DNA from: Cytospora piceicola
Lineage: Eukaryota > Ascomycota > Sordariomycetes > Diaporthales > Cytosporaceae
Assembly: GCA_023375675.1 (NCBI GenBank)
Contig: JALQBC010000020.1
Coordinates: forward strand, 682,001-746,000
Reading direction: 5' to 3'
Length of the DNA stretch: 64,000 bases
The position numbers and the translations under genes are program-made. Shown one piece after another: positions 22,258 to 33,321 of this stretch. The stretch's first letter is position 1; each line of letters opens with the position of its first letter. A model generated the notes under the pieces. It ran no database searches, was not told the DNA's origin, and was given only the letters and a program-made list of their open reading frames with translations.

Positions 22258-23177
22258 GGCAAAGAGGGTGTGAAGAACTTGGGGTAAATCAAGCCTTAAC
22301 TGATGTGGGATCACTAATGCAGCTGGTCGGCGGTGTTCGACTATCTTAGATTAACACAACAGTAAAGGTGGCCTGGGCACACGTGAAAGTGGGAATCCGT
22401 TGGTCAGTGGGGTTTGTTGTGACTTTCGTTGTGACTTTGTTCCCAGGACAAGTTGAACAGGACAGTCGAAAGGACAGCAGTTGTTATTCAATGAATGCCC
22501 AGGTGGTGTTAGGAAGAAATAGGGAGTGAACGCCACTGATGGCCAAGAGAAATGAGAGGATAAAAAGGTTAACAATGATATTCTAGGTGTTGATCAGTGA
22601 TCGACGAAGATGATAAGTCGCATTGTGTACGGCAGTTCTGTCTGTATCCCCGCCATGAGCATCGACCATTGATGAAGATGATCTGGAGAAGGGCCGAGCA
22701 CGGTCGAGTCAACAGCCGAGGACACTGGAAATGACGTTGATCTGAGACCCAACATTGACCCCACACCGACGGATTCGTACACCACACCAAAACAAGGCCA
22801 AGAGCGGCCCCTAATTGGACCGCCTGGGTCTCAGTAGGTAGTAGTATGCCTCGTGGCGTCAACGGTAGCTGTTAGCGGCGAACTTTCATCAAGGAAATCG
22901 TAACACGGTCTTAAATGCCTCCTAAATGGCTGGATCTTTCTTCAGCATGTGTGACGAGGGCATCTGTTATGGCCGAAGTACCGAACTAACCCAGCCAAAG
23001 TCGGCCCATTCGTTTTAGGACCGCCTATGGCTGTTCGAGTCTAGTGGAATACGGTTTGTATCAAGAAGCTGACCTGGGGTGGTCGAAACGAAGGGGACCG
23101 ACATCGAGGGCCCAAACCCGAGGCCAGTCAGCCACCAGAAAACCCATCGCCGAGGTCTGTTCCGCATTTAATCTAAC
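22258..23177. other. Intergenic, no supported gene
   Basis: Contains the promoter of the OSBP homologue and the 3' flank of the PPTase gene. Only random short ORFs were found. Confidence 0.5.
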
Positions 23178-24202
23178 CTACAGCTTAGACTCTGCATACT
23201 CCAATATCTCGTCGATGGGTATCATCTCAAACGCCCCAAGGTCTACCCCTAGCCCAACCTCCTTCTCTTGAGGCGTCCGGACCGCCGTGCAGGTCATGTA
23301 GTCCGGCCCCAGCGACCTCATACAGACATTTGCATCGTCTACCTTCTTGCCCTCGAACCAGATATCATGCTCCTTGACCACATCACCCCCATCCTCGAGA
23401 GACACCTCGAACGACTCTGTGGGCTTCGGCGGCTGGAAGTTCCTGAACTCCAGCACGTTGAGCCACGAAGCGAGAAGTGCCTCGCCCGTCATCTTCACGT
23501 AGGCCTCCCTCAGACACCACAGCGTGTAGAAGTACCTCAGCTTCACGTCCGTCAGCTGTGCCGCCGTGGATCCTCCAGGCAGGGCACTCCGGATCTGATA
23601 CTTGAGATAGTTCGCCTCGGACGGCGCAAACACATCCGCGTGCATGTCCACAAAGGCGGGCCACCCCTCCTTGCTGATGGCAGCATGGTCGCGGTCCTGC
23701 CTCTCGTTGACGCAGACGATGTCCACGCCGACGTCAACGCCGCCGTCGCCGCCGTAGGAAGCCACCAGCGCGACGAGCCCGGCCTGGTGGCTCACGTTGA
23801 ACTCGACGGGGGACGTGCCGCTCGCCGGGTCGATGTAGACGGGCTTCGTCTTGGCGTTGCGCGTGATCTTTGTCTCCCACCACGGCACGTTGCAGTGTTT
23901 GCTGATGACGTAGTGCTTGAGGAGGTGTGAGGCCAGGGACATCTTTGCGTCGCGGACGAAGAGGTACCGGAGCACGGCCTTGCGTTCATCCTCGGTGAGG
24001 AGGGCAAGGGCCCTTGCAGCCTGCAACCGCGCGGTCAGTATCTTGAGACATGTGGCAGCGACTGAGCGAGGTGGGGTGAGTAAGTTCCAAGCTCATCACA
24101 TACAGCAGTTTCAAGTTGCGGTGTCTTTTCGGCTTCTGGCCATAGCTTCCGAGTGTCCACGATCCACTGGACAATCACCGGCTTGTTTGGTGGAGGCGCC
24201 AT
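23178..24202 (-). CDS. 4'-phosphopantetheinyl transferase (NpgA/Sfp type)
   Basis: Transfers phosphopantetheine from CoA to carrier domains; the fungal cytosolic enzyme activates PKSs, NRPSs and alpha-aminoadipate reductase. Exons: 24202-24104 and 24020-23178, intron GTATGT...TTGCAG, 313 aa. Motifs: DAKMSLASHLLKHYVIS (N-terminal half), PVEFNVSHQAGLVAL, GVDIVCVNE with the metal-binding Asp about residue 133, and WCLREAYVKMTGEALL with Glu about 205 and Lys about 209. These are the three Sfp-family motifs in order. Exon 1 encodes MAPPPNKPVIVQWIVDTRK, the typical start of fungal NpgA proteins. No PKS or NRPS gene is in the window, so it is probably the general-purpose enzyme. Confidence 0.93.
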
Positions 24203-24980
24203 GGAGAGAAAGAGAGAGAGAGCGAAATCTATGTGTCGTAATAGCTTCTTTTCACTGAAGGAATTGCGTTCGTGAAACTGCAAAACCTTTGGGAGCAGTA
24301 TGAGGTACGGTTATGGTTACGGATGAAATTATCTCATCATCATCCCAAAAGTGGTCCCATCCGCTTATGCCGGTTCAGCGCCGGAATCCGAAGTTGAGGC
24401 TCAAAATTAGCTGCAAGTAAGCGAGAATACCCCGATACCCCCCCCCCTGGATTGCACCCCTCCCCGCATTATCCACTTAAAATAGCTAAATCCAACCTCA
24501 CCTCTTCAACTTCATCCTCTCATTATCACTCCTGTAGACTGTCCACCTTTCTATCAAATCAGTGTCAGCAGTGAGAGCACACAAGGTCATCTGCCGGAGG
24601 AATCTCCTTGCGGAAAGGGTTCCAACGTAGAACATAACAATGAAATAGATTTATAAGTAGGACCCAAACCAGGTACTGCAATGCGAAATGGGACACTTCT
24701 AGATAACGGAAAAAAAAGCATCGCCTAGTAAGCTTCCTGTGTGTGCACGTGTGTCCATGATAAAGTACCAAAAAAAATTGCAGCAGAAGATCGGGAGGTC
24801 TCCATTTCATAAACGTACGCAGAAACGATGGGCACCTGCCCCCCCCCCCCCGCATATTCACCATCATGCCCCAATGACACTATAGCAACAGAAGACCAAT
24901 ACCTAGGTAAGCACAGCATGACTGAAAATCACTTTGAAAAGGAAAAATGCTCGACGATTTCCTCCCCCGAGAACTTCAGC
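24203..24980. other. Intergenic, with homopolymer C tracts
   Basis: GA-rich repeat before the PPTase start (24202-24222) and C runs at about 24440-24449 and 24840-24851. No gene is supported. Confidence 0.5.
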
Positions 24981-26440
24981 TCAATCAGCATGGTCGTGCC
25001 AGGTAACCTGCAGCGGCACACCACGGGCTCTCTCGATGGAAGAAGTCCAGGAGACCTCGATGGCGGCCTTCACAGCCTCGATGCCAGCCATTCTGGGCTC
25101 CTCATTATGTGCTCCAAAGATGTCCAGCACTGCTCTGAATCCACTTCGAGGCATTTCTTCCCCAGACCATATCTCCTTGAGCTTGCATCTGTAATGAAGA
25201 CGCATCGCCACAGTGTTCCAATCGTCTCCTAAATACACGCATATGTCCATCTCCTCCAAGGCAGGCATGGCTGCAGCCGCGTTCCCCGCAGCTGTGTACA
25301 AGGCGTATATATCGCGTGTCCATCCATGCAAGGAGTCCCTGTCGGCCAAGATATCTTCGGCCTCGCTGAACTCGAGACTATCTTCAACGCGAATCTCCCG
25401 TAACTGAGACCATTGGCTCGCCAGAATTCCGTCAGGCTGGTTGGGAAAGTTGAACAACTCAGTGTAGACGCTGGGGCTGTGAGTCATGTGCCCGAAGTCC
25501 ACGAGGTGGAGCTTTCCCCAGCCTTTGGCATATTCCCTTACAGTCTGCATGAGGGGGAGATAACCAAGTGCCGTTTGGAGCCCCATCAGCTCCTCCTCGT
25601 ATCTCGGATCTTGGAATCTCGTGATAGTGACTGTGGGGACTTTCACGGAAGCTGGGTTGAGGTCATGCGTGAAGAACTCTGTAAGTTGTTAGTCATATGC
25701 TCAAGTAGAGAATACAGAAGCAAAAGAATATTTGAAGGCGGAAGACGGGGGGAGCACTTACTTCTGGCAAACCGCCAGCATTGCTCATCATCATGACGGA
25801 AAAGGAACTCGACGCCGATGTGTTCCAGGTTTGGAAAGCGTCGCACGAACCCATCCATGGCTGGGAAAGGGAGAAGATCAGGCTGGAAGTGAAGGCCTGT
25901 GACCACGGAAACGGTGGGAAGTGAGTTGGCCCAGCCATCGAGGATACTCAGAGAATCGCGTATTCGAACGCCCGAGTCCCGGAAAGTCGCATCAGACCAC
26001 AGAGAGTGAACTTCTGGGCTGGGCGACCTGGGAAGACCGTACCGGACCTGAAGGACAAGCTTCAAGTGAGGCTCTTGTCCTTGTTCGACTGTCTTGATAG
26101 TATTCAAGACCTTTCCGATTTGCTGGGTTATGGTTTGGAGGTAGCGAAGGGCCTGCTGTTTGTCGATATCATTCGTAATGAACGGCCAGTTGAAGGCGAT
26201 GGTGAGCTTCTGGAGGTAGTGTAGTCGGTTGTTATTGAGGGTCTTGGTGAACGTGGTGACATCGCTGCCATCACACTCTATACAGAGTTCCCTATAAATC
26301 AGCGCTTCGAATTCGCGCTGCCAAGATCGAGAGACTAATGAGAGGCATGTTCGGGGCTTGTCAGCCTGAACTGCACTTTGCGTGGCGAGACTCCAGACCT
26401 CGTCCTGAAGCTCCGAGCAAAGTCCTGAGAAGAGGTCCAT
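24981..26440 (-). CDS. F-box-like protein, hypothetical
   Basis: Exons: 26440-25762 and 25678-24981; intron 25679-25761 with GTAAGT, branch GACTAAC and TTACAG; 458 aa. The N-terminus (MDLFSGLCSELQDEVWSL... LSLVSRSWQREFEALIYREL) has the pattern of a fungal F-box: a conserved start, then LVSRSWQ and an E..IYREL-like continuation. The rest looks like a leucine-rich-repeat-like alternation (FPNLEHIGVEFLF, MPALEEMDICVYLGDD). F-box proteins bridge substrates to SCF ubiquitin ligases through Skp1. The substrate is unknown. It lacks the YDCxxC and HGW motifs of the other F-box genes in this window, so it is a distinct subfamily. The frame is open upstream to 26638; the ATG at 26440 is chosen because it begins the F-box-like segment. 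Confidence 0.75.
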
Positions 26441-28114
26441 TGTTGAGCCTTTGTATAAGATAGAAACTGTGGTTCTTGCAGAGAGGCTGACGAAGGATGA
26501 GTAGAAGTGTTTGTAAAAACGAAAGGGTGATGAAAGCTCTGGGAAGGTGGAGGAAAGGTTTAAGGAAATATTTGAGAAGGTTCGACGAAAGACGGCGGTC
26601 TCAAGGTCCAGAAAATAAACGAAAATACCGATATACAATTCCTAGAGAGAAGCCTGCCCTGGATATGCTGTTTGATTTAGTGACATTCCATTCTAGTGTT
26701 GGTCCGCGCCTGAATGGGACATGCTCCTGGTATGCACGCACCTAAGTAGCCTCAGGCGCGACCGGTAAAGTTTGAGCTAGTGTACTTAAGTCCATGATTA
26801 GGAGTAAAACAAGACCTATACTTGCCCAAAGTCACGTCTCAATATCACAGGAAGCAGAAAGGCAAGGGGGGGGGGGGGTTTCTCGCTGCCCGCAGGCGGA
26901 CCCGAATCAAAGATGTTACCACCGCTGAATTATACATAAGTACATACTTAGGTAGGTACTACAGAGCGCGTCGGGAGGCTCACTTCTTGTGACAGTCTTC
27001 CCACCCCTCGGTCTTGCCTGCTCATACTTCAACTTGGGATTTCAGAATATGTGGACAAAAGTGCCTTAGTACACTCCAAATAGGGTATTTGGATCTAGCT
27101 CTAGCCCCTACCACAGCCGGACCACACTGGGCTCATACCAGTCTTACTCGATACCAACATTGAATCGATCTGTGATGGGCCACAACTTGTGGCATCATTT
27201 GATCAAAAAACCCTGCATCGGTGGCTGATGGGCCTAATCCAGCACAAATGATCAGAGGGTCAACCGTGCGCACCTTAGGTTCGAAAAGCTGAAACCCACT
27301 TAAAGTTTGAGAATAATAATCCCAGGCAGAATTGTTGAATACTCCCAGCAGCGGCCGCGACCACTAGGGTCTTGTCAGTTTATTGAATCAAACACGTTGT
27401 CCCAAAATCAAGATTTCCGGTCTTGACATGAGGAGGCGTCTTCGCACGCTTTCATAGCAGCGTACACGACACCGATCCGTACAAGTTCAATACATGATGT
27501 GGAAGTTGGAAGCCGGCTTCTTTTCAAGGCCACAATAGTGGACTGTATTAACAGTTCCTATATTTAATACGTCGATTGTTTCAGAGACATCCTATTTGAT
27601 GCTGGATCCTGTGATGGTATATATAACACATTTATGAGATGTCAAGAGATTCGGAAAAGCAACGCTTACGGAATAAACAAGTAAACAAGTAAACAAGTAA
27701 ACAAGTAAACAAGTGGGTGGATATTTGGGTGGAGTGCAAAAGGGGCACTGGGGAGCCCACATGCAGGGGGGAGCCCATAGCTAAGCCCATAACTAAGGGT
27801 CCAACTTACGATGAGACCAGAATTACCGAATGTACTACCAATCACTCCCTTCTATATGAAACTTGAAAACAACTCTCGACATGGTCTGAGCTCGCAGTAT
27901 GCCCAATCGTAGAGCTGGTGTTAAAGCCAGGCCAAGTAAACTTGTCCAACATTCAGTCGTCTCCACAGCCAAACACAGGTGACGTCAACCCACTTTACTG
28001 GACAGCCACGTATATCAACAGCTTCCCTTGAGGCCTCTTGTCTTTTCGTGCTCGTGGGCCATCTTCCTTACCTATCCTTTCACAGTTTACAGACCAAGTA
28101 ACACTTTCCACAAT
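26441..28114. other. Intergenic stretch with short repeats
   Basis: A G-run at about 26867-26878 and a TAAACAAG tandem array (27674-27714). No gene is supported. Confidence 0.5.
27674..27714. repeat. 8-bp tandem repeat (TAAACAAG)5
   Basis: Five perfect copies of TAAACAAG in a row. Confidence 0.9.
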
Positions 28115-29786
28115 ATGGCAGGTCTCGTCGACAAGTTGATCGCCTCTGGAGGCACGGAATCCGCAGGTAAGGCAACAACACATGTCCATTCTCTCTTGTA
28201 TAATTAAGGGTGCTGTTGCGTAGCACCATCGAGACGAACAGCAGCTGACACTTGAATGACTATGACTATTAGGGTTTCTTAACGACATCATTGCGCAGCT
28301 ATGGCCCAATATCAATGTAGTTGGCTGCAGGATGGTGAAAGAGATCGTGGAGCCCATGTTCGCCTCTATGCTCCCGGGCCCCTTAGCTACACTACAGTTT
28401 GTCAAGCTTGACCTTGGGACCATTCCCATTCAGGTGTCTGCAGTGGATGTCACCAAGGTCGACAATGGTGGTTTGAAGCTCGATATGGATGTGATATGGG
28501 AGGGAGATAGTGATATCGACCTCGACGGCAAGATGGTTCCCAAGCTGGTAAGACCTTGTCGAGAACCTTGGAAGACTCGATTATGAAGTCTCACATTACT
28601 GACCCGGACGGCAGGGCATCCAACATATTCATCTGAAGGGTAGACTGTCAATCTTGCTTGCTCCCGTGTTGAACGTGATGCCATTGGTACGATACCCTTC
28701 CTGAGCCCTCTTCGTGTGATTTGGTGTTAACCAGTATGGAGGAACAAGATTGGAGCTGCGCAAGTTGCTTTCATCAACCCCCCAGAGCTCAAGCTCGACT
28801 TCACCAATGCAGCCAGCTTCGCAGATTGGGCTGTGGTGGACAAAGCCGTTCGCAAGGTCATCCTCGACATCATCGCCTCAATGGCCGTTCTCCCCAACCG
28901 CTACCTCGTCAAGCTCGACGGTAACAGCGACTACTTCAAGTCATACCTGCCTTTCTTGGGCGTGCTACGCCTGACTGTCGAGAGGGCGGTTGGCATAGGT
29001 GGTGGTCCAAAGAAGGGCGGTGTCAGTAGTCTGCTGACCAAGCTCGTCAAGGATGTTCCTGACTGCTACTGCAAAGTCAATCTCGGTGCCGAGGCGGAAT
29101 GGCGCACGTCGACCAAGGATAACGACTGGAATCCAGAGTGGAATGAGACGCACGACTTCCTCGTTGCGGACTACGACCAGCGGATTATGATCAACATCCA
29201 GGACCAGGACGTCGGCGAATCTGACGACATAGGCATTGCTACGACTACTGTCAAGGACATTTTGCTTCGCGGTGGCTCGCAGGAGTTAGCCCTCACCAAC
29301 AACGGCGAGCCCTCCGACGCCAAGGTTGTCCTCAATGCCAGGTTCTACAACTTCGTCGAAGACGCAGATGTGATCACGACCACTCAGAGTGAGAGTAAGG
29401 ACCAAATCGTCGGTCTCGCCACAGTGCTTATTGCTAGCGCTCTCGGCCTCCAGGGCGAGCGCAATGAGCTGAAACCCAGCATCAAGGTGACATGGGGCGC
29501 CAAGGAGTTCCGCACCGCGGCCAAATCCTACAGCCCCGGGACCGATATCTTCAATCCTTCTTTCGACCAGGCCTTCAGGATCCCAGTGACGGCGGACTTG
29601 CTAGCCAACCCCGATAGCTTCAGGATCGCGCTGCTGAACAAGTCCGACGAGACCGGGTTCGTTGAGATCCCTTTCCAGGAGATACTTCAATCCCCTGGTT
29701 TGGTCAGAGAGGAGAGCTTTGACGTTGGCTCTGGTGCGACAGTCAGAGCGAGCATCTCTCTCCGAGGCTTGCAAGCGACTGAATAA
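28115..29786 (+). CDS. SMP-like and C2-domain protein (tricalbin / extended-synaptotagmin type)
   Basis: Exons: 28115-28166, 28273-28547, 28615-28686, 28749-29786; 478 aa. The last acceptor is AAG rather than CAG/TAG but gives the conserved phase. Residues about 18-200 (FLNDIIAQLWPNINVVG ... DMDVIWEGDSDIDLDG ... ILLAPVLNVMPLIGAAQVAF) match the SMP lipid-binding fold of tricalbins. A C2 domain follows (LRLTVERAVGIGG ... DCYCKVNLG ... NDWNPEWNETHDF ... INIQDQDVGESDDIG), then a second C2-like unit (PSIKVTWGAKEFRTAAKSYS ... NPSFDQAFRIPV). Such proteins move glycerolipids at ER contact sites and bind membranes through C2. Unlike tricalbins, no N-terminal membrane hairpin is seen, so it may be soluble. 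Confidence 0.82.
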
Positions 29787-30754
29787 GTCTCTTTCCTACA
29801 GGTGTTAGTCGTTTAGTGTATATATTTGAGATTGTAGCGGTATATACGGTAACAAGTTTTACCGATTGCTTTAGTACTCACAATGCTATATCTTCCATTC
29901 GTGAATGTTGAATTGATCACACGATCAGTAGAAGTAGACCAATTTGATTACTATGGCTAGTATATCATTTTTGGTTAAAGGATTGGAAACAGGGACTACA
30001 TCGTTCGAGCGAATGATCTTCACAATACGCGACAGAACAGGATGTGAGTCTACATGGCCCAATTCTGAAAAGATTAAGTCTCAGGGCCTCGAGATGTAAA
30101 GGAATTATGACGGCTCCGATAATCCCAGACCGCTCAATCAACTTAGACTTGAACCATTCATACTTAGTCCCTTTGATATGTTTTTTCTGAAGCCTTACGC
30201 CGAATGAATTTAAGCTGCTTGCTGTACCAGCTAGCGATATAAGCAACAGTAGTATCGAGAACGGAGTTCCATCGCTGTTTGCGCTATTGCGCACGGTATT
30301 ACACTGTATATATGGTATGATTCCAGATGTCAGCTTAGGAATAATAACATTAGCATTGCGGCAATCCTAATAATCTGTCACGTCCACTCCATGACTCCCG
30401 AAGTCCGTAGGTTTAGCCTGTGATCTTATTTCTCAAGTATCATTTGCTTACTCTGGCCTATCGGGTCAACTCGGTTTATATCGTGAGCGGCTCTCCATAC
30501 TTGCACATGATTTTGATTTCAAATGCATTGATTGCAAATGAAATTGCAACGTTACTAGACCCGCGAGAATATTTACGCATGGACCAACGTGTTCCTAGTG
30601 AGGGGGTCCAATACGTCATTTTGAAGGCAATGTTGCAACTGCATTTGTCCTCCCAGACTGCTGTTATTTTATACGCGATCAACTCCATTAGAGCAATTAG
30701 CCATTCAATTCCAAATCCAACCTGTCCAGCAGCTGAGCTTGTTTAATCTTCAAG
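29787..30754. other. Intergenic, no supported gene
   Basis: AT-richer flank with short random ORFs only; holds the promoter of the epimerase gene. Confidence 0.5.
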
Positions 30755-32013
30755 ATGGTCAAGATCTTTCTGTGAGTTTCCCCACTCCATCCAGTGGTCA
30801 ATCTTCCCGTTTGGAGCCGTAGAGCAAAGCTGATGCTGCCGGTTGAACAGGACAGGAATCACCGGGTACATCGGTGGTGATATCCTTCACGTCCTCAACG
30901 AAGCGCACCCGGACTTTGAATACTCAGTTCTGGTCAGAAATGAGTCCAAAGCTGCGCCCGTCAAGCAGAAGTACCCCAATGTCCGAGTCGTGTACGGTTC
31001 CCTAGACGACTGCAAGCTGCTGGAGGGGGAGGCCGCAAAGACTGACATCCTCATCCGTAAGCGTCGATGCCGAGCTCCTGTGCCAACTTGAGCCACTCCA
31101 GCTGACTGCCCCATAGATACCGCTGATTCATCAGACCACGTAGGAGCCGCCAAGGCCTTCACTGCAGGTCTCGCAGCAGGACATAGCAAAGACAACCCTG
31201 CCTACTGGATTCATACCGGCGGTACGGGCATCCTGACGTACCAAGACACTGACGCGGGCCGCTATGGCGAGCCGCTGGCGTATGAGCCCTACAACGATCT
31301 CGAGGGAGTCGATGCACTGACCCACCTGCCCGATCACGCCTTTCATCGCAATGTCGACAAGATCGTGCTGGCTGCCGGCGAGAATCCCGCTATCAAGTCG
31401 GCCATCATCTGCCCGCCGACCATCTATGGCGAGGGTAGAGGAGTAGGGAACGCGAAAAGTCGTCAGGTATACGTGATGGCTCGAACGACACTCGAGCGCG
31501 GAAAAGCTCCTATCATCGGACCAGGGAAGTCTGAATGGGATCATGTGCATGTTCATGATCTGAGTGACCTGTACCTCAGAATGGTCAATGCCGCAGTGTC
31601 TCCCAATCCCGAGATTGATATTCACATATGGGGTCCGACAGAAGGATACTTCCTAACTGATGGCGGGGCACACCTATGGACCGAGGTGGCGCAGTGGGTT
31701 GCTGACGCTGCAAAGGCGAAAGGGTATATCAAAGATGCTACCCTGGAAGTAAGTCCTCCAGTTTCCCTCCTCTCCGTTTCCCTCTTCGTTTCCTACGAGG
31801 CATACTAACTCTGCGAAGTCTCTGGATGCGACACACGCGAAGGAAATTGGTGGTTTCGAGGCAGTAACATACGGTCTGAATTCTCGAGGTCAAGGCAAGA
31901 GAGCACGTAAATACTTGGGTTGGAACCCGAGTGCACCGAGTTTGAAGGAGGAGGTTCCTAACATAGTCGAGGTGGAGGCGGGTTTGTTGGGTCTGAAGCC
32001 ATCTCAGTCTTAG
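30755..32013 (+). CDS. NAD(P)-dependent epimerase/dehydratase (extended SDR)
   Basis: Exons: 30755-30771 (17 nt), 30851-31056, 31117-31748, 31819-32013; 349 aa. Introns start GTGAGT, GTAAGC, GTAAGT and end AACAG, CATAG, CGAAG. The first 17-nt exon (MVKIFL) joins TGITGYIGGDIL to form the Gly-rich nucleotide-binding motif TGxxGxxG. Further on: VLVRNESKA, VYGSLDD, HTADSSDH and a WIHTGGTG-like strand; IICPPTIYGEGRG contains the YGEG region of NAD-dependent epimerase relatives. The usual YxxxK catalytic pair is not clear, so the enzyme may be of the atypical SDR type. The substrate is unknown. The neighbours give no pathway hint. Confidence 0.85.
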
Positions 32014-32191
32014 GTCGAGGTCCTGGCACGAGAAAACCACATCCACTACCGGATGGGGAGAATTCAAATATCCAACCTCGGTGCCTCTTCTCTAGAATCG
32101 GTACCGAAGTTTGTGGTGCCATGAGATTGGAACGCTATAAGTAGTCTGACCTTCCATTTGCTTGTGTCGCTTTCATGTGATTACTCGTCGG

Positions 32192-33312
32192 CTACAGTAA
32201 TACTCCTTGCTTCTTCATCTCCATTATTGGCCGTAGTTGCCCTTGACCCTTCAAACCGATCCGGATCTGCTCTTTCTCAGCAATCTGCTTTATGCTGTGG
32301 CTCTCGTGCAGTGTATTCTTCTTGACGCTGCGCAATGCCATGGCAAGCCATGAGCACTTGAGAAGAGCCACCTCGAAGACTCCCCGCAGCGAACCGTTGT
32401 ATGCTTCTAGTGCAGCCAAATGGTATTGGATGACCATGCTGTCGAGTAACGATGTAGCCCTAGTGCTTTAGTCCGATACCGAGCCAATGCCAGGGAAGTT
32501 TTCCAGGTGGCGAGGCGTTTGGTCAATGAGGAGCGGGGGAATGGATTGTGTGATTAAAACATTCTCCCCAACTGAGACGAAGACTGCACCCGAAAGGGTC
32601 TGCCTGGAAATTGGAAGATCATACCAGTAAATATCGACGGAGTATGTCACTGTCACCGACATTTTATCAGCATCTGAGCAAATATGGGGAGGGTGACCTC
32701 ACCGACAAACATTACTGATGCGCCTATGGCCACATCTTGTTTCGAAAAAACCGCTTACGCGGCCAATATTCGGGGCCTACCTACAAGGCCAACCCGAGGC
32801 CGACCCCGTACAAAATCTGGTGACCGATGCATTAGCCCTCCGGTTTATGAATGCTGGGGGTGGTCAGCATACAGGCGTCAACTGCCGCGAGGCAGACACC
32901 CAAGATGAGTGCTGGAGTATAATAGCCGATGAGGGAGACTAGTTGACCGTTTAGAATAGAAACGGCGGCAATAAGTTGTACAATAAGAAGGAGTTCTATA
33001 CCGCTGTCGGCGGCCGACTTGGACTGAATAGCCTGGACCCAGATGGGAAGGGTAGTATACTAGAGGTTTAGGCGTCAGCGGTGCGAGAGACTTACTCTGC
33101 AAACGAATCCATTCAAGTGGAAACTTACAAAATATGGGCTGATGCGTGCTAGTAAATAGGCTCGCCCAGAAGCCTGAGGCGATGTTGCGTCGAACCAAGA
33201 CGTGTGGAGGCAGAATGGCTTGCTCCAGGAGCCAGCCCTGGACTAATGCAAAGGCGCAGGAGGGCGACACAAGAACCAGCAAGGCACCCTCAAAAATCAT
33301 TCTGGACCTCAT
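32192..33312 (-). pseudogene. 5'-truncated MFS drug:H+ antiporter (DHA2/DHA14 type) pseudogene
   Basis: Scattered in order along the minus strand are pieces of the C-terminal half of a 14-TM MFS transporter: ALVQGWLLEQAILPP, NIASGFWASLFTST, YYTTLPIWVQAIQSKSAADSG after a still recognisable intron (GTAAGTTT...CTCTAG, near 33062-33130), LVSLIGYYTPALILGVCLAA, HQILYGVGLGL, RQTLSGAVFVSVGENVLI and ALEAYNGSLRGVFEVAL...RSVKKN at the end. Stop codons (KPEG followed by TGA or TAA, several more) and frame changes lie between them. The first half of the transporter is absent: the next base pairs upstream are the 3' end of the neighbouring F-box gene. It is dead. Confidence 0.78.
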
Positions 33313-33321
33313 TCAACTTCG

